Shown: positions 39,126-48,899 of the stretch, one piece after another
Layout of the letters: each line of letters begins with the position of its first letter
Numbering within the stretch: position 1 is the stretch's first letter
Origin: Haloactinospora alba
GTDB taxonomy: Bacteria; Actinomycetota; Actinomycetes; Streptosporangiales; Streptosporangiaceae
Length of the DNA: 64,000 bases
Assembly: GCF_006717075.1 (NCBI RefSeq)
Contig: NZ_VFQC01000001.1
Span: 868,001-932,000, forward strand
Reading direction: 5' to 3'
The notes under the pieces: generated by a model
What the model was told of the DNA's origin: nothing
Seen by the model: the letters and a program-made list of their open reading frames with translations, nothing else
Database searches by the model: none
Made by a program: the position numbers and the translations under genes

Positions 39126-40238
39126 TCAGTCCATCTCCGCGGCCAGCACCTCCGGCTCCGCGTCGTCGACGGTCTCGCGCGCGGCGTACACGTCGCGTTC
39201 GGGACCGTCGACGATCTGCTCGTTCACCCGCTCCCCGAACGCCTCCTGCCCGGCGGCGTTCGGGTGGAAGGTGCTGCGGTTGATGTCCACCCCGTTGGTG
39301 AGGTCGCGCAGCATCACCCCGTTGAGCCACGCGTCGTCGGAGTCGACCTCGTGGCCGTCGAAGGTCGCGTACTGCCCGACGAACTCCACACTGCCGACCT
39401 GGTCCCGGTCGGCGATCCGCTCGTCGGCTTCCCGGACGATCTCCCTCGTCTGCCGGTTGAACCGTTCCACGCTCCGGTTCAGCCACTCCTGGTCCTCCAC
39501 CGTCAGCGTGTAGTACCGGTTCTCGGGCTGTTCCGGGAACATGCGCGGGTAGCCGACCACGAGGAGGCGCGCGTTCGGAGCCCGGTCGCGGACCTCGGCG
39601 ACCAGCTCCTCGAGGGTGGACCGGAACGTCTCCATCCGGTCGTCGATCTCGTCCTGCTGGTCGGTGCAGGCCTCGGTCTCCGTCAGCGGCATCCGCAGCA
39701 TGCACGTCTCCAGGACCGGAGTGAAACCGAGGTCGTTGCCCCCGATCCCGAGCGTGACGAGCGACGTGTGTTCACCTATCCGGTTGAGCTGGGAATCCGG
39801 GGAGTCCGCGTTGTCGAGCATCTCGGCTCCCCGCTGCGCGCTGCAGGCGTGGAACCCCAGGGACCCGGCGAAGTCGTACGATCCCACGACATGGTGCGGG
39901 TAGGCGTTGCCCGAACGCCAGCACCGGCCGGGCTCGCCCGTGCCCGACTCGTAGTCGCCGGCGCCGTGGCCCGAGGAGTAGGAGTCGCCCAGCGCGACGT
40001 AGTTCCCCCACGTGGCGGCCTCGACGGGAGAGAGCCGCAGTCTCTGCCCGTCACCCTCGGGCAGCTCGCCGGGAAGGCCGAAACGCTCCGGGCACCCCAC
40101 GCCGACGGTGCCGCACCACAGGCGCGCCACGCCCTCGCGGGTGGCGGGAACGGCAGCGACCACGGCAACGACGAGCACAAGGGACACGGCAGCGATCCGC
40201 CAGAGGAGCGGCCGTCTCACTTCTCCCGGTCCGCGCAC
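39126..40238 (-). CDS. Secreted or membrane-anchored SGNH/GDSL hydrolase
   Basis: 370 residues. One N-terminal membrane segment/signal (ISLVLVVAVVAAVPA region) is followed by an SGNH esterase fold of the Streptomyces scabies esterase / lipase-2 type: block I YVALGDSYSSGHGAGDY with the nucleophile Ser, block III TLGIGGNDLGFTP, and the catalytic D/H in DINRSTFHPNAAGQEAFG. Two Cys pairs (CWRSG..HACSAQRG and CMLRMP..CTDQ) suggest disulfides outside the cell. It probably hydrolyses lipid or carbohydrate esters. The start is GTG 40238 with weak ribosome sites; a second GTG six codons later is possible. Confidence 0.88.
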   Translation of the reverse strand: MRGPGEVRRPLLWRIAAVSLVLVVAVVAAVPATREGVARLWCGTVGVGCPERFGLPGELPEGDGQRLRLSPVEAATWGNYVALGDSYSSGHGAGDYESGTGEPGRCWRSGNAYPHHVVGSYDFAGSLGFHACSAQRGAEMLDNADSPDSQLNRIGEHTSLVTLGIGGNDLGFTPVLETCMLRMPLTETEACTDQQDEIDDRMETFRSTLEELVAEVRDRAPNARLLVVGYPRMFPEQPENRYYTLTVEDQEWLNRSVERFNRQTREIVREADERIADRDQVGSVEFVGQYATFDGHEVDSDDAWLNGVMLRDLTNGVDINRSTFHPNAAGQEAFGERVNEQIVDGPERDVYAARETVDDAEPEVLAAEMD

Positions 40239-40358
40239 TTCCCCGATCCGCCTCCCACATTCCGGATCTCCTCGATACCGGGACGGTATGTCCCCGCTCA
40301 GGAGAATACCCGCAGGAGCCCGTCCACCGGTGGGGAGGACCGTACGGCGGGAGAGGGG

Positions 40359-41522
40359 TCACTCGCCCGGCTGCGGGCGTGACGCGGCTATGACGTCCGC
40401 ACCGTGCCGCACCTCCGCCGCACCGAGGTCGGCCCGTGCCGTCAACCGCAGCCGGGAGACCCCGTCCGGAACGGACGGCGGGCGGAAACAACCGACCCGC
40501 ACACCGGACTCGCGGCAGCGCTCCGCCCACTGCACCGCCGCCTCCGGCGACGGCGCGCGCAGGGAAACCACGGCTGCCTGCGGTGCGCCCGCGTCCTGGC
40601 CACGCGCCTCAAGCTCCGAAGCGAGCGCGTCGGCGGACGCGCGGACCCGTTGCGCCAGCCGGGGCTGTTCCCGCAGCAGCCGCAGCGCCGCGAGCGCGGC
40701 CCCGACTGCGGGGGGAGCCAGCCCCGTGTCGAAGATGAAGGAGCGGGACGTCTCCACGAGGTGACTGATGACCTGACGCGGTCCGAGCACCGCGCCCCCC
40801 TGGGAACCGAGCGCCTTGGACAGTGTGACGGTCGTGAGGACATCCCCGGCGCCGCGCAGGCCCGCGTCTCCCAGCGCGCCCTCGCCCGCCGTCCCCAGCG
40901 TGCCCAGTCCGTGCGCGTCGTCGAGCAGTAACGCGGAACCGTTGTCCCGGCACACCCGGGCCAGTCCCGCCACGTCAGCGCGGTCCCCGTCCACCGAGAA
41001 CACCGTGTCACTGAGCAGGAAACGCCGTGGTTCCGCCGCGTCGGCCAACGCGGAGCCGGCGGAGGCGCAGTCCCGGTGCTCGAACAATGACACGCGCGCT
41101 CCCGCCGCCTTGGCCAGCCGGGAGGCGTCGATCAGCGAGGCGTGGTTGTTCCGGTCGCACACCAGGTGAGTGCCGTGGTCGCCCGCGAGCGCCGTGACGG
41201 CCCCCATGTTGGCGGCATAGCCGGAGGAGAACACCAGGGCGTCCTCGGAACCGTAGAACGCGGCGAGCTCCTCCTCCAACTGCCGGTGCAGCGTCGTGTC
41301 CCCGGTCACCAGCCGCGACCCGGTCGACCCCGCTCCCCACTTCCGTGCCGCCTCGGCGGCTGCCCGGGTGACGCTGGGGTGGCGCGCCAACCCCAGGTAG
41401 TCGTTGCCCGCGAGGTCCAGCATCGCGGAATCGTGACCACGGGGGCGCAACCGACGGCTGCGACCCTCCCTCGCGCGTTGCCGGGCGCTGTCCTCCAGCC
41501 ACCCGAACGGTCCCGTTCCCAT
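40359..41522 (-). CDS. bioF: 8-amino-7-oxononanoate synthase
   Basis: 387 residues. PLP enzyme that condenses pimeloyl-ACP/CoA with alanine, the first committed biotin step. Typical alpha-oxoamine synthase motifs: DLAGNDYLGLARHP, STGSRLVTGDTTLHRQLE, VFSSGYAANMGAV, LLLDDAHGLGTLG, and the PLP lysine in TVTLSKALGSQGG. I start it at ATG 41522 (MGTGPFGWLEDSARQ), which has GGGAGG at 5 nt; the frame stays open upstream but into the divergent bioA promoter. It is divergent from bioA-bioD with a 181-bp gap that contains a perfect 9-bp inverted repeat. Confidence 0.93.
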   Translation of the reverse strand: MGTGPFGWLEDSARQRAREGRSRRLRPRGHDSAMLDLAGNDYLGLARHPSVTRAAAEAARKWGAGSTGSRLVTGDTTLHRQLEEELAAFYGSEDALVFSSGYAANMGAVTALAGDHGTHLVCDRNNHASLIDASRLAKAAGARVSLFEHRDCASAGSALADAAEPRRFLLSDTVFSVDGDRADVAGLARVCRDNGSALLLDDAHGLGTLGTAGEGALGDAGLRGAGDVLTTVTLSKALGSQGGAVLGPRQVISHLVETSRSFIFDTGLAPPAVGAALAALRLLREQPRLAQRVRASADALASELEARGQDAGAPQAAVVSLRAPSPEAAVQWAERCRESGVRVGCFRPPSVPDGVSRLRLTARADLGAAEVRHGADVIAASRPQPGE

Positions 41523-41538
41523 CCGGCCTCCCGAATCC

Positions 41539-41565
41539 GGCGACACCACGTGCCGCGGTGTCGCC
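41539..41565. promoter_or_regulatory. Inverted repeat in the bioF/bioA divergent region
   Basis: GGCGACACC and GGTGTCGCC form a perfect 9-bp inverted repeat with a 9-nt spacer, 17 nt upstream of the bioF start. It does not match the BioQ motif (TGAAC-N3-GTTAC) that I know from other actinobacteria, so it is either a different operator or a leader hairpin. Confidence 0.4.
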
Positions 41566-41703
41566 GCACGGCTGTTTCCCACCTCACCAGTGCCGCACAC
41601 GGGAGGGTTGGCGTCATCGGAGCGATCCCACAAATATCCGCGCCGGTTTCCTGGCGGGCGCAGCACGCCGTGCCCGGACGGGGAACTGACACGATGAGCG
41701 GCC

Positions 41704-43005
41704 ATGAGCCCACGGGTAAGCGAGATCGACCAGGAACATGTCTGGCACCCCTACGCGAGCGTCCCCGCCGCTGAGACCCCCCACGTCGTCCGGGAAGCCA
41801 GCGGGACACGGCTGCGGCTGGAAACCTCCGACGGGGTCCGCCACGACGCCGTCGACGCCATGTCCTCCTGGTGGTCGGCGATCCACGGGTACCGCCACCC
41901 GGTACTCGACGAGGCCGCCCGCAACCAGCTCGACAGGTTCAGCCACGTCATGTTCGGCGGGCTCACCCACGAACCCGCCGCGCGGCTGGCCGAGTCCCTC
42001 GTGGCCGTCACACCCGACCCGCTGCAGCGCGTCTTCTTCGCCGACTCCGGGTCGGTGTCGGTGGAGGTGGCACTCAAGATGTGCCTGCAGTACTGGCGTT
42101 CGCGGGGGTATCCGGAGAAACGACGGATCCTGACCTGGCGGGGCGGGTACCACGGGGACACGTTCCACGCCATGACCGTGTGCGATCCCGAGGGCGGGAT
42201 GCACGCGCTCTGGGACGGAACCCTGCCGCGGCAGGTGTTCGCCGACGCGCCACCCGCCGACCACGGGTCCGTGCCCGACCCCGGCTACGTCTCCCACCTG
42301 ACGGAGCTCATCCGGGAACACGCCGACGAACTCGCCGCGGTCATCGTCGAGCCCGTCGTGCAGGGTGCCGGGGGGATGCGCTTCCACCACCCCGAGTACC
42401 TGCGGGCGCTGCGCGCGGCCACCGAACGGCACGGTCTGCTGTTGGTCTTCGACGAGATCGCCACCGGTTTCGGCCGCACCGGTGAGATGTTCGCCGCCGA
42501 GCACGCCGGGGTGGCGCCGGACGTCATGTGCGTGGGCAAGGCACTCACGGGCGGCTACATCAGCCTCGCCGCCACCCTGTGTACCGCCGAGGTCGCCGAC
42601 GGCATCGCCAGTGGCGACGTTCCGGTCCTGGCCCACGGGCCCACCTTCATGGGCAATCCGTTGGCCTGTGCTGTCGCCGAGGCCTCGCTCGGCCTGCTGG
42701 AGAGCGGCGAGTGGCGCACGAGCGTCTCCCGCATCGAGGACGGGCTGCGTGCCGGGCTGGAACCGGCGCGTGGTATTCCCGGGGTGCGTGATGTGCGCAC
42801 GCTCGGTGCTATCGGCGTCGTCCAGCTCGACCGGAATGTCGACATGCGCGCGGCCACCATGGCGGCACTGGAGGAGGGCGTGTGGCTGCGACCGTTCGGT
42901 GAGCTGATTTATGCTATGCCGCCTTATGTCTGCGACAGCGCCGACGTCGCCCGCATCACCGACGGCATGGTGGCGGCGGCGCGCGCTTCCCTGGGGGAAC
43001 GGTGA
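41704..43005 (+). CDS. bioA: Adenosylmethionine--8-amino-7-oxononanoate transaminase
   Basis: 433 residues, class III aminotransferase that uses SAM as amino donor to make diaminopelargonate. BioA-specific text: [10 protein letters not shown] at the N-terminus, [34 protein letters not shown], and [13 protein letters not shown]. The PLP lysine is in [18 protein letters not shown] after [12 protein letters not shown]. The next gene starts inside its stop codon (GTGA), so bioA and bioD are translationally coupled. ATG 41704 has only a modest ribosome site. Confidence 0.95.
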   Translation: MSPRVSEIDQEHVWHPYASVPAAETPHVVREASGTRLRLETSDGVRHDAVDAMSSWWSAIHGYRHPVLDEAARNQLDRFSHVMFGGLTHEPAARLAESLVAVTPDPLQRVFFADSGSVSVEVALKMCLQYWRSRGYPEKRRILTWRGGYHGDTFHAMTVCDPEGGMHALWDGTLPRQVFADAPPADHGSVPDPGYVSHLTELIREHADELAAVIVEPVVQGAGGMRFHHPEYLRALRAATERHGLLLVFDEIATGFGRTGEMFAAEHAGVAPDVMCVGKALTGGYISLAATLCTAEVADGIASGDVPVLAHGPTFMGNPLACAVAEASLGLLESGEWRTSVSRIEDGLRAGLEPARGIPGVRDVRTLGAIGVVQLDRNVDMRAATMAALEEGVWLRPFGELIYAMPPYVCDSADVARITDGMVAAARASLGER

Positions 43006-43688
43006 GTGCTTTCGTCGTCACAGGAACCGGAACCGGTGTCGGTAAGACGGTCGCCGCCGCCGCGGTCGCCGCGGTGGCGATCTCCCGCGGCGTGCGGGTG
43101 GCCGTGGTCAAACCGGCCCAGACCGGGGTCGGCCCCGACGAACCCGGCGACATGGCCGAGGTGGTCCGTCTCGTTCCGGACGTGAGTACCCGCGAGCTCG
43201 CCCGCTATCCGGAACCGCTGGCTCCCGCCACGGCCGCGCGCCGTGCCGGACGTGCCGGCGTGGGCATGGACGAGATCGCCGCGACGGTCGCCGAACTGAG
43301 ACAGGAACACGACCTTGTGCTGGTCGAGGGGGCTGGCGGGTTGCTGGTCCGGTTGAACGACACCGCAACGGTCGCCGACATCGCGGTACCGCTGGGGTTG
43401 CCCCTCCTGGTGACCGCCCGTGCGGGGCTGGGAACGCTGAACGAGACCGCGCTCACCACGGAGGCGCTGCGTAGCCGCGGACTGACCTGCGCGGGTCTCG
43501 TCGTGGGAGCGTGGCCGCGCGAACCCGGGCTCGCCGAGTGGTGCAACCTCTCCGAGCTGCCGGAGGTCGCGGGCGCGCCCCTGCTGGGTGTGCTTCCGGA
43601 GGGAATAGCCGGGCACAGTCCCCGGGAGTTCGCCACTGTCTCCCGCGCGGCGCTCGACGCCGGCTGGGACCTCGCCTTCGGGGCCTGA
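43002..43688 (+). CDS. bioD: Dethiobiotin synthetase
   Basis: 228 residues. ATP-dependent ring closure of diaminopelargonate with CO2. The Walker A motif [17 protein letters not shown] is at the N-terminus, the substrate lysine is in [15 protein letters not shown], and [13 protein letters not shown] is the second signature. Start GTG 43002 overlaps the bioA stop. No bioB (biotin synthase) gene follows: the next gene is an acyl-CoA ligase after 245 bp, so BioB must be encoded elsewhere. Confidence 0.94.
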   Translation: MSAFVVTGTGTGVGKTVAAAAVAAVAISRGVRVAVVKPAQTGVGPDEPGDMAEVVRLVPDVSTRELARYPEPLAPATAARRAGRAGVGMDEIAATVAELRQEHDLVLVEGAGGLLVRLNDTATVADIAVPLGLPLLVTARAGLGTLNETALTTEALRSRGLTCAGLVVGAWPREPGLAEWCNLSELPEVAGAPLLGVLPEGIAGHSPREFATVSRAALDAGWDLAFGA

Positions 43689-43933
43689 GCCCGGCAGCGG
43701 AGCCGCGCGTTCCGGGACGGCCCACCGCCGCCGAGAGGGCCGGACCGCGCCGCACGCCGGGGCTGGGCCCGCGATCGTCGCGTGCGGGACGGGCGCGAGA
43801 GTTCGGGGAGCCCACCCCGGCATGCGTGATCAGGGGTTCCTGGTGTTGGATGAGGGGCGTCGTGCCGCAGCTGGTTGACGGTTGCCCACGACTCCCGCAA
43901 CCCTCCGGCGTGGAGTGGAAGGAGACGCTACAC

Positions 43934-45907
43934 ATGTCCCAACGGTCACAGCCACCAGTCCTCTGGGAACCCGGCCGGGAACGGATCGAAGGCGCGAACA
44001 TCACGGCCTTCACCCGGTGGGCGCAACGGAACCGCGGCCTTGGGGCCGACGACTACGCGTCCCTGTGGCGCTGGTCCGTGACGGACCTGGAAGGCTTCTG
44101 GTCAGCTGTCTGGGAGTACTTCGACGTCCAGGCCGACACCCCCTACGACCGGGTGCTGCCCGACAGCACCATGCCCGGGACCGCGTGGTTCCCCGGAGCC
44201 GAGCTCAACTACGCCAGGCACATCTTCCGCGACCGGGACGACGACTCCGTGGCGATCCGGCACGCCTCCGAACTGCGGGTGCTGGGCGAATGGACCTGGG
44301 GAGAGCTGAAGCAACGGACCGCCGCGATCGCGGCGGGGCTGCGCCGCCTCGGCGTGGGGCGCGGCGACCGCGTCGTTGCCTACCTGCCGAACATCGCCGA
44401 GTGCCTGGCGGCGTTCTACGCCTGTGCCTCCATCGGCGCGGTGTGGTCCTCGTGCTCGCCGGACTTCGGGGTGCGCAGCGTGGTGGACCGGTTCGCCCAG
44501 ATCGAACCCAAGGTTCTGCTCACCGTGGACGGCTACCGTTACAACGGCAAGGACTTCGACCGCCGGGAGACCATCGCGGCACTGCGGGAGCAGCTGCCCA
44601 CCGTGGAGCACACGGTCGTTCTCCCGTACCTGCGCGACACCCCCGTGGACGGGACCCTGCCGTGGGAGGAGCTGGAGTCGGAGGAGGCCGGGGCCGAGCT
44701 GCGTTTCGAACCGGTGCCGTTCGACCACCCGCTGTGGGTGCTGTACTCCTCCGGCACGACCGGTCTGCCGAAGGCGATCGTGCACGGACATGGCGGCATC
44801 CTGCTGGAACAGCTGAAGAACCTGCACCTGCACCTGGACGCCCGCCCCGGCGACCGGGTCTTCTGGTTCACCACCACCGGCTGGATGATGTGGAACTTCC
44901 TGGCCAGTGTGCTTCTCACGCGGTCCTCCATCGTGCTGTACGACGGAAGCCCCGCCTACCCCGACCTCGGCGGGCTGTGGGACCTGGCGGAACGTGCCGG
45001 TGTCACGATCTTCGGTACCAGCGCGAGCTACCTGTCCACCTGCATGAAGGCCGGGATCCACCCCACCGAGGGGCGCGACCTCTCCGCGCTGCACGCTATC
45101 GGCTCCACCGGGTCCCCGCTGACTCCGGAAGCGTTCGAGTGGTGCTACCAGGAGTTCGGCGACCAGCTGTGGCTGTTCTCGACCAGCGGCGGAACCGACC
45201 TGTGCAGCTGCCTGGTGGGCGGAGTACCGACCCTTCCGGTGTACGAGGGGGAGCTGCAGGCGCGCTCCCTGGGCATGGCCGTGGCCGCGTGGGACCCGGA
45301 CGGGCGGGAGCTCACCGGTGAGGTGGGGGAGCTGGTGGTGACCCAGCCGGCGCCCTCCATGCCGATCTACTTCTGGGGGGACCCCGACGGCGAGCGGCTG
45401 CACGACAGCTATTTCTCGACGTATCCGGGCGTCTGGCGCCACGGTGACTGGATCGAGATCACCGAGCGGGGAACGGCGGCCATCTACGGCCGCTCGGACT
45501 CCACGATCAACCGTGGCGGTATCCGGATGGGGACCAGCGAGATCTACCGTGCGGTCCTCGCCCTCGAGGAGGTCGTCGACGCCCTCGTGGTGGACGTCCC
45601 CCAAGCCGACGGTGGTTCGGCGATCGAACTGTTCGTGGTACTGGACGAGGGGGAGACGCTGGACGACGACCTCATCCGGAGTCTGGCACGGCGCATCCGT
45701 GAGGACTGCTCTCCCCGCCACGTGCCGGACACGGTGCGTTCCGTCGCCGAGGTGCCCCGCACCCTGTCCGGAAAGATCGTGGAGGTCCCGGTGAAGCGGA
45801 TCCTCGCCGGGGAGCCCGCGGACCGGGTGGCGAGCCGGGACTCGCTCGCGAACCCCCAGGCGCTGGACCGGTTCAGCGAACTCGCCGAGGAGCGGAAAGC
45901 CGAGTAA
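43934..45907 (+). CDS. Acetoacetate--CoA ligase
   Basis: 657 residues; ANL superfamily, acetoacetyl-CoA synthetase type. The long N-terminus (FTRWAQRNRGLGADDYASLW, FWSAVWEYFDV) and the length of about 650 distinguish it from FadD and acetyl-CoA synthetase. Motifs: VLYSSGTTGLPKAIVHGHGG, TTGWMMWNFLASVLL, FSTSGGTDLCSCLVGG and RHGDWIEITERGTAAIYGRS, with the catalytic Lys in TLSGKIVEVPVK. It would activate acetoacetate, a product of homogentisate breakdown, for the acetyl-CoA pool. ATG 43934 with GGAAGGAGA upstream. Confidence 0.9.
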   Translation: MSQRSQPPVLWEPGRERIEGANITAFTRWAQRNRGLGADDYASLWRWSVTDLEGFWSAVWEYFDVQADTPYDRVLPDSTMPGTAWFPGAELNYARHIFRDRDDDSVAIRHASELRVLGEWTWGELKQRTAAIAAGLRRLGVGRGDRVVAYLPNIAECLAAFYACASIGAVWSSCSPDFGVRSVVDRFAQIEPKVLLTVDGYRYNGKDFDRRETIAALREQLPTVEHTVVLPYLRDTPVDGTLPWEELESEEAGAELRFEPVPFDHPLWVLYSSGTTGLPKAIVHGHGGILLEQLKNLHLHLDARPGDRVFWFTTTGWMMWNFLASVLLTRSSIVLYDGSPAYPDLGGLWDLAERAGVTIFGTSASYLSTCMKAGIHPTEGRDLSALHAIGSTGSPLTPEAFEWCYQEFGDQLWLFSTSGGTDLCSCLVGGVPTLPVYEGELQARSLGMAVAAWDPDGRELTGEVGELVVTQPAPSMPIYFWGDPDGERLHDSYFSTYPGVWRHGDWIEITERGTAAIYGRSDSTINRGGIRMGTSEIYRAVLALEEVVDALVVDVPQADGGSAIELFVVLDEGETLDDDLIRSLARRIREDCSPRHVPDTVRSVAEVPRTLSGKIVEVPVKRILAGEPADRVASRDSLANPQALDRFSELAEERKAE

Positions 45908-45956
45908 CGCACCCAGAGGAACGCCGCAGCACGGGACATACCGGCACAGGACGCTT

Positions 45957-45962
45957 TAGGCT
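45957..45962 (+). promoter_or_regulatory. -10 box of a leaderless promoter (acyltransferase-like gene)
   Basis: TAGGCT, identical to the -10 box of the epimerase gene, lies 6 nt before GTG 45969; no ribosome site is present. Confidence 0.55.
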
Positions 45963-45968
45963 GGCCGC

Positions 45969-47192
45969 GTGTCCCACCAGCTACCCGATGCGGCGACGGA
46001 AGAAGCGGCGGTGCCGCGGCCGGAACGTCTGGCGGGCGTGGACGTCGCCCGGGCCCTCGCCGTGCTCGGGATGTTCGCGGTCCACCTCGGTGTGGGAAGC
46101 GTCGGCCTGTTGGGCGGGGACGCGGCGGAGACGTTCCACAGCGCCGTGCGCGGGAACTCCGCGGGGCTTTTCGCGTTCCTCGCCGGGCTGTCCCTGGCCC
46201 TGATGACCGGGCGGACCGTACCGGTGTCCGGTCCCCGACTGCACCGCCAGCGGGTGCGTGTCGTGACACGCGCACTCGTCCTGGCGTTGCTCGGTGGTGT
46301 GCTGGACGTGCTGGGAGCACCGGTCGCGGTCATCCTCACCTACTACGGCGGGTTCTTCCTCCTGGCGGCCCCGCTGCTGCGGTTGCGCGCCGGACTCCTG
46401 ACGGTGCTCGCGGCCGTGGTGGCCGTCGCCGGACCCCAGGTGTCGTTCGTCGTCCGGGACGCGCTGGGGGAGAGCGAGCCCTACCGCTCCTCGTCGTTCA
46501 ACGGCGTGGGGGACCTGCTGGTCACGGGCTACTACCCGGCGTGCACCTTCATGGCGTTCGTGCTCGCCGGTATGGCCGTGGGCCGTCTCGACCTGCGCTC
46601 CCGCCGCGTCCGGGCGGGGATGGCCGCGGCCGGAGCGGGACTCGCCGCGCTCGGCTACGGCCTGTCCTGGCTGCTGCTGTACCCCGGGGGCGGCGCGGAC
46701 CGGTTGCTCGACCAGGAGGTGTCCCAGCAGCACGCGACGCGCCTCTCCGAGGTCGATCCCGCGCTGCTGGGCCCGATGCGGGAATGGCTGGGCGACCGCA
46801 TGGCGGACCTGCACGGGCAGGTCCCCACGGACTCGGCGTGGTGGCTGGTGGTGGCGTCCCCGCACAGCGGGACCAGTTTCGAGATCGCCGCCGTGGTGGG
46901 GACCTCACTCGTGGTCCTGGCGGTGTGCCTTCTGCTGGCGGACGCCGCGGGCCCGCTGCTGTACCCCCTGGCGGCGGTGGGCGCGATGGCGCTGACCGTG
47001 TACGCGTCCCATATCGTGGTGATGGCCTGGCAGGACATGTCGTCCCAGGACACGGCGCCGTGGCGTCTGGAGGCGTTCCTCGCCGGCGCGCTCGTGCTGG
47101 CGACGGGATGGCGGCTGGCTGTCGGGCGGGGGCCGCTGGAGTGGATGGTCGCACGACTGGCGGACGTGGGAGAGCGGCTGGGCTCCGGTTGA
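45969..47192 (+). CDS. Integral-membrane acyltransferase-like protein (HGSNAT/DUF418 group)
   Basis: 407 residues, about 9-10 membrane segments. RLAGVDVARALAVLGMFAVH at the N-terminus is the hallmark of the heparan-alpha-glucosaminide N-acetyltransferase catalytic domain and DUF418/DUF1624 proteins; the C-terminal ALTVYASHIVVMAWQ is the DUF418 end motif. Such proteins are thought to move acyl groups across the membrane onto extracytoplasmic substrates, but few have been tested. The gene appears leaderless and converges on the TetR gene. The substrate is unknown. Confidence 0.82.
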   Translation: MSHQLPDAATEEAAVPRPERLAGVDVARALAVLGMFAVHLGVGSVGLLGGDAAETFHSAVRGNSAGLFAFLAGLSLALMTGRTVPVSGPRLHRQRVRVVTRALVLALLGGVLDVLGAPVAVILTYYGGFFLLAAPLLRLRAGLLTVLAAVVAVAGPQVSFVVRDALGESEPYRSSSFNGVGDLLVTGYYPACTFMAFVLAGMAVGRLDLRSRRVRAGMAAAGAGLAALGYGLSWLLLYPGGGADRLLDQEVSQQHATRLSEVDPALLGPMREWLGDRMADLHGQVPTDSAWWLVVASPHSGTSFEIAAVVGTSLVVLAVCLLLADAAGPLLYPLAAVGAMALTVYASHIVVMAWQDMSSQDTAPWRLEAFLAGALVLATGWRLAVGRGPLEWMVARLADVGERLGSG

Positions 47193-47293
47193 CGGCCGCT
47201 GCCACCCGGCGGTGCCCCTTCGGTGCCGTCCCCGAGGTGTTCGACGGCGCGGGAGCGTCGCCGCGTGGCACGGCTTCGCGCCAGCGGGAGGCG

Positions 47294-47983
47294 TCACGCG
47301 TCGCGGCCGCGGTGGTGAGCGGCGGTGTGCCAGGTGGTGAGGGCGGGAACCAGTGTGTCCGCGGTGTGTTCCACCAGGGAGACGAGCTCGTCCGGCCCGT
47401 TTCGGTCCTGGCGGCTGTGCAGGTCGAACGCGACGTGCACAGCCGACCCGAACGCCGAGGCCACGAGGCGGGGGCGGGGGTCGGTGCGCGGGTCCGTCCC
47501 GGTCCGCTCGGCGATGATCCGGGCGAGGAGCTCCATGTGTTCGTTCCCCCGGCGCAGCCTGGCCGCGAGTAGCTGCGGCGACCGGTCGTAGAGGGGGACG
47601 GTCCGGAGCAGCTCGGAGAGGACGGGTTCCCCCACAGCGGCGGCGGAGGCGGTGAAGGCCCGGCGCAGTGCGAGGAGCGGGGGCTCGTCGGCGGGCCGCT
47701 CGCGGAGCTCGTCGCGGAAGGCACTGTCGACACCGTCCTGGACGGACAGCAGGACATCCTCCTTGCAGGGGAAGTACCGGAAGAGCGTCCGCTGGGAGAC
47801 ACCCGCCTCCTCGGCGATCTCCGCCGTCGTGGTGGCGTCGAACCCCCGCTCGCGGGTGAGGCGCACCGCGGCCTCGACGAGGGCCTCGCGCGTGCGGGTC
47901 TTCTTGCGTTCGCGCAGCCCTGGACGTCCGGCGCGTCCGGTGGCGGCGGCGCGGTCGCCTTCCACCGCGTGTGCTCGTTCCAT
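47294..47983 (-). CDS. TetR-family transcriptional regulator
   Basis: 229 residues. The N-terminal DNA-binding domain (residues 25-75) reads RTREALVEAAVRLTRERGFD, TTTAEIAEEAGVSQRTLFRYF, PCKEDVL; the rest is a helical ligand domain of the MftR/TetR_C type. It is divergent from a GNAT acetyltransferase gene, and a perfect TGTCAG-TAG-CTGACA palindrome lies between them, so it most likely represses both. The start is ATG 47983. The inducer cannot be inferred. Confidence 0.9.
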   Translation of the reverse strand: MERAHAVEGDRAAATGRAGRPGLRERKKTRTREALVEAAVRLTRERGFDATTTAEIAEEAGVSQRTLFRYFPCKEDVLLSVQDGVDSAFRDELRERPADEPPLLALRRAFTASAAAVGEPVLSELLRTVPLYDRSPQLLAARLRRGNEHMELLARIIAERTGTDPRTDPRPRLVASAFGSAVHVAFDLHSRQDRNGPDELVSLVEHTADTLVPALTTWHTAAHHRGRDA

Positions 47984-48066
47984 CCGTGGCCACCTGTGGG
48001 TCTTCCTGCTACGGGAACTCACTGCGGAGGATACCGTTACCCAGAATTCCGTCAGCGATCGACGAT

Positions 48067-48081
48067 TGTCAGTAGCTGACA
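48067..48081. promoter_or_regulatory. TetR operator candidate
   Basis: TGTCAG TAG CTGACA is a perfect 6-3-6 palindrome with a half site GTCAG at 48053 in direct orientation. It lies between the divergent TetR and GNAT genes, 47 nt before the GNAT start. Confidence 0.65.
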
Positions 48082-48127
48082 TAAACTGTGCCGGGTTTGG
48101 CCCGAAAGCGGTGGGAGGAGAGGACCA

Positions 48128-48736
48128 GTGGTGGAGAACCCTGTCCGGCAACCGGAACAGGCGGACGTCCCCAGCGCCGTGCGCACCCTGCGCCGCGCGT
48201 TCGCCGACTATCCCTTCACCCGGCACACCATCGACGCCGACGACCACGAGCGGCGGCTGGAACGGTTCCACGAACTGTTCCTCACCCGGATCGGGATGGA
48301 ACACGGCAGTGTCCGGGTCGCCGGCCCTGTGGGGGACGTCCGCGCGGTAGCCGTGTGGACGACACCGCGGACCGACGCCGGCCACGTCTTCACCGAACTG
48401 GCCCCGAGGTTCGCGGAACTCGCCGGAAACCGGGCACAGTGCTACGAGGAGGCCGAGGCGGCCATGGCCCCCCACCGGCCGACCGCCCCGGCTTGGTTCC
48501 TCGGCGCGGTCGGGGTCGACCCCGGACACCAGGGGCGCGGCCTGGGAGGCGCGGTGGTCCGCCCCGGGATCACCGCCGCCGAACAGGAGGGGGCGGTGGC
48601 GTTCCTGGAGACCTCGGAGGAACGCAACGTCGGCTTCTACCAGCGCCTCGGGTTCACCGTGGAGGCCGAGTTTCCGCTTCCGCACGACGGTCCGTGGACC
48701 TGGTCCATGCTGCGCCGCCCCTACCGGGCGCTTTAG
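48128..48736 (+). CDS. GNAT-family N-acetyltransferase
   Basis: 202 residues. The acetyl-CoA-binding motif A is FLGAVGVDPGHQGRGLGGAVV (pattern Q/RxxGxG/A), followed by FLETSEERNVGFYQRLGFTV, typical of the Streptomyces GNAT group near puromycin acetyltransferase-like proteins. The N-terminus (VRTLRRAFADYPFTRHTID) matches that group too. A small-molecule or antibiotic-like amine is a possible substrate. Start GTG 48128 with GGAGGAGAGG. Control by the divergent TetR protein suggests an inducible detoxification unit. Confidence 0.85.
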   Translation: MVENPVRQPEQADVPSAVRTLRRAFADYPFTRHTIDADDHERRLERFHELFLTRIGMEHGSVRVAGPVGDVRAVAVWTTPRTDAGHVFTELAPRFAELAGNRAQCYEEAEAAMAPHRPTAPAWFLGAVGVDPGHQGRGLGGAVVRPGITAAEQEGAVAFLETSEERNVGFYQRLGFTVEAEFPLPHDGPWTWSMLRRPYRAL

Positions 48737-48899
48737 CGCGAGCGCGTTCCACCCGCCGGACGGATCCTGGTCCGAAACGGTGGTTTGTGGGAGGGCGTTC
48801 GTGGTCAGTGGCTGTGCGGGAAAGCGAGAGCACCCGGGGCCGGACGGGGGTGGGGTGTGCCGCTCCGTCCGGCCCGGAAACCGCGCAGGGGGATGAGAC

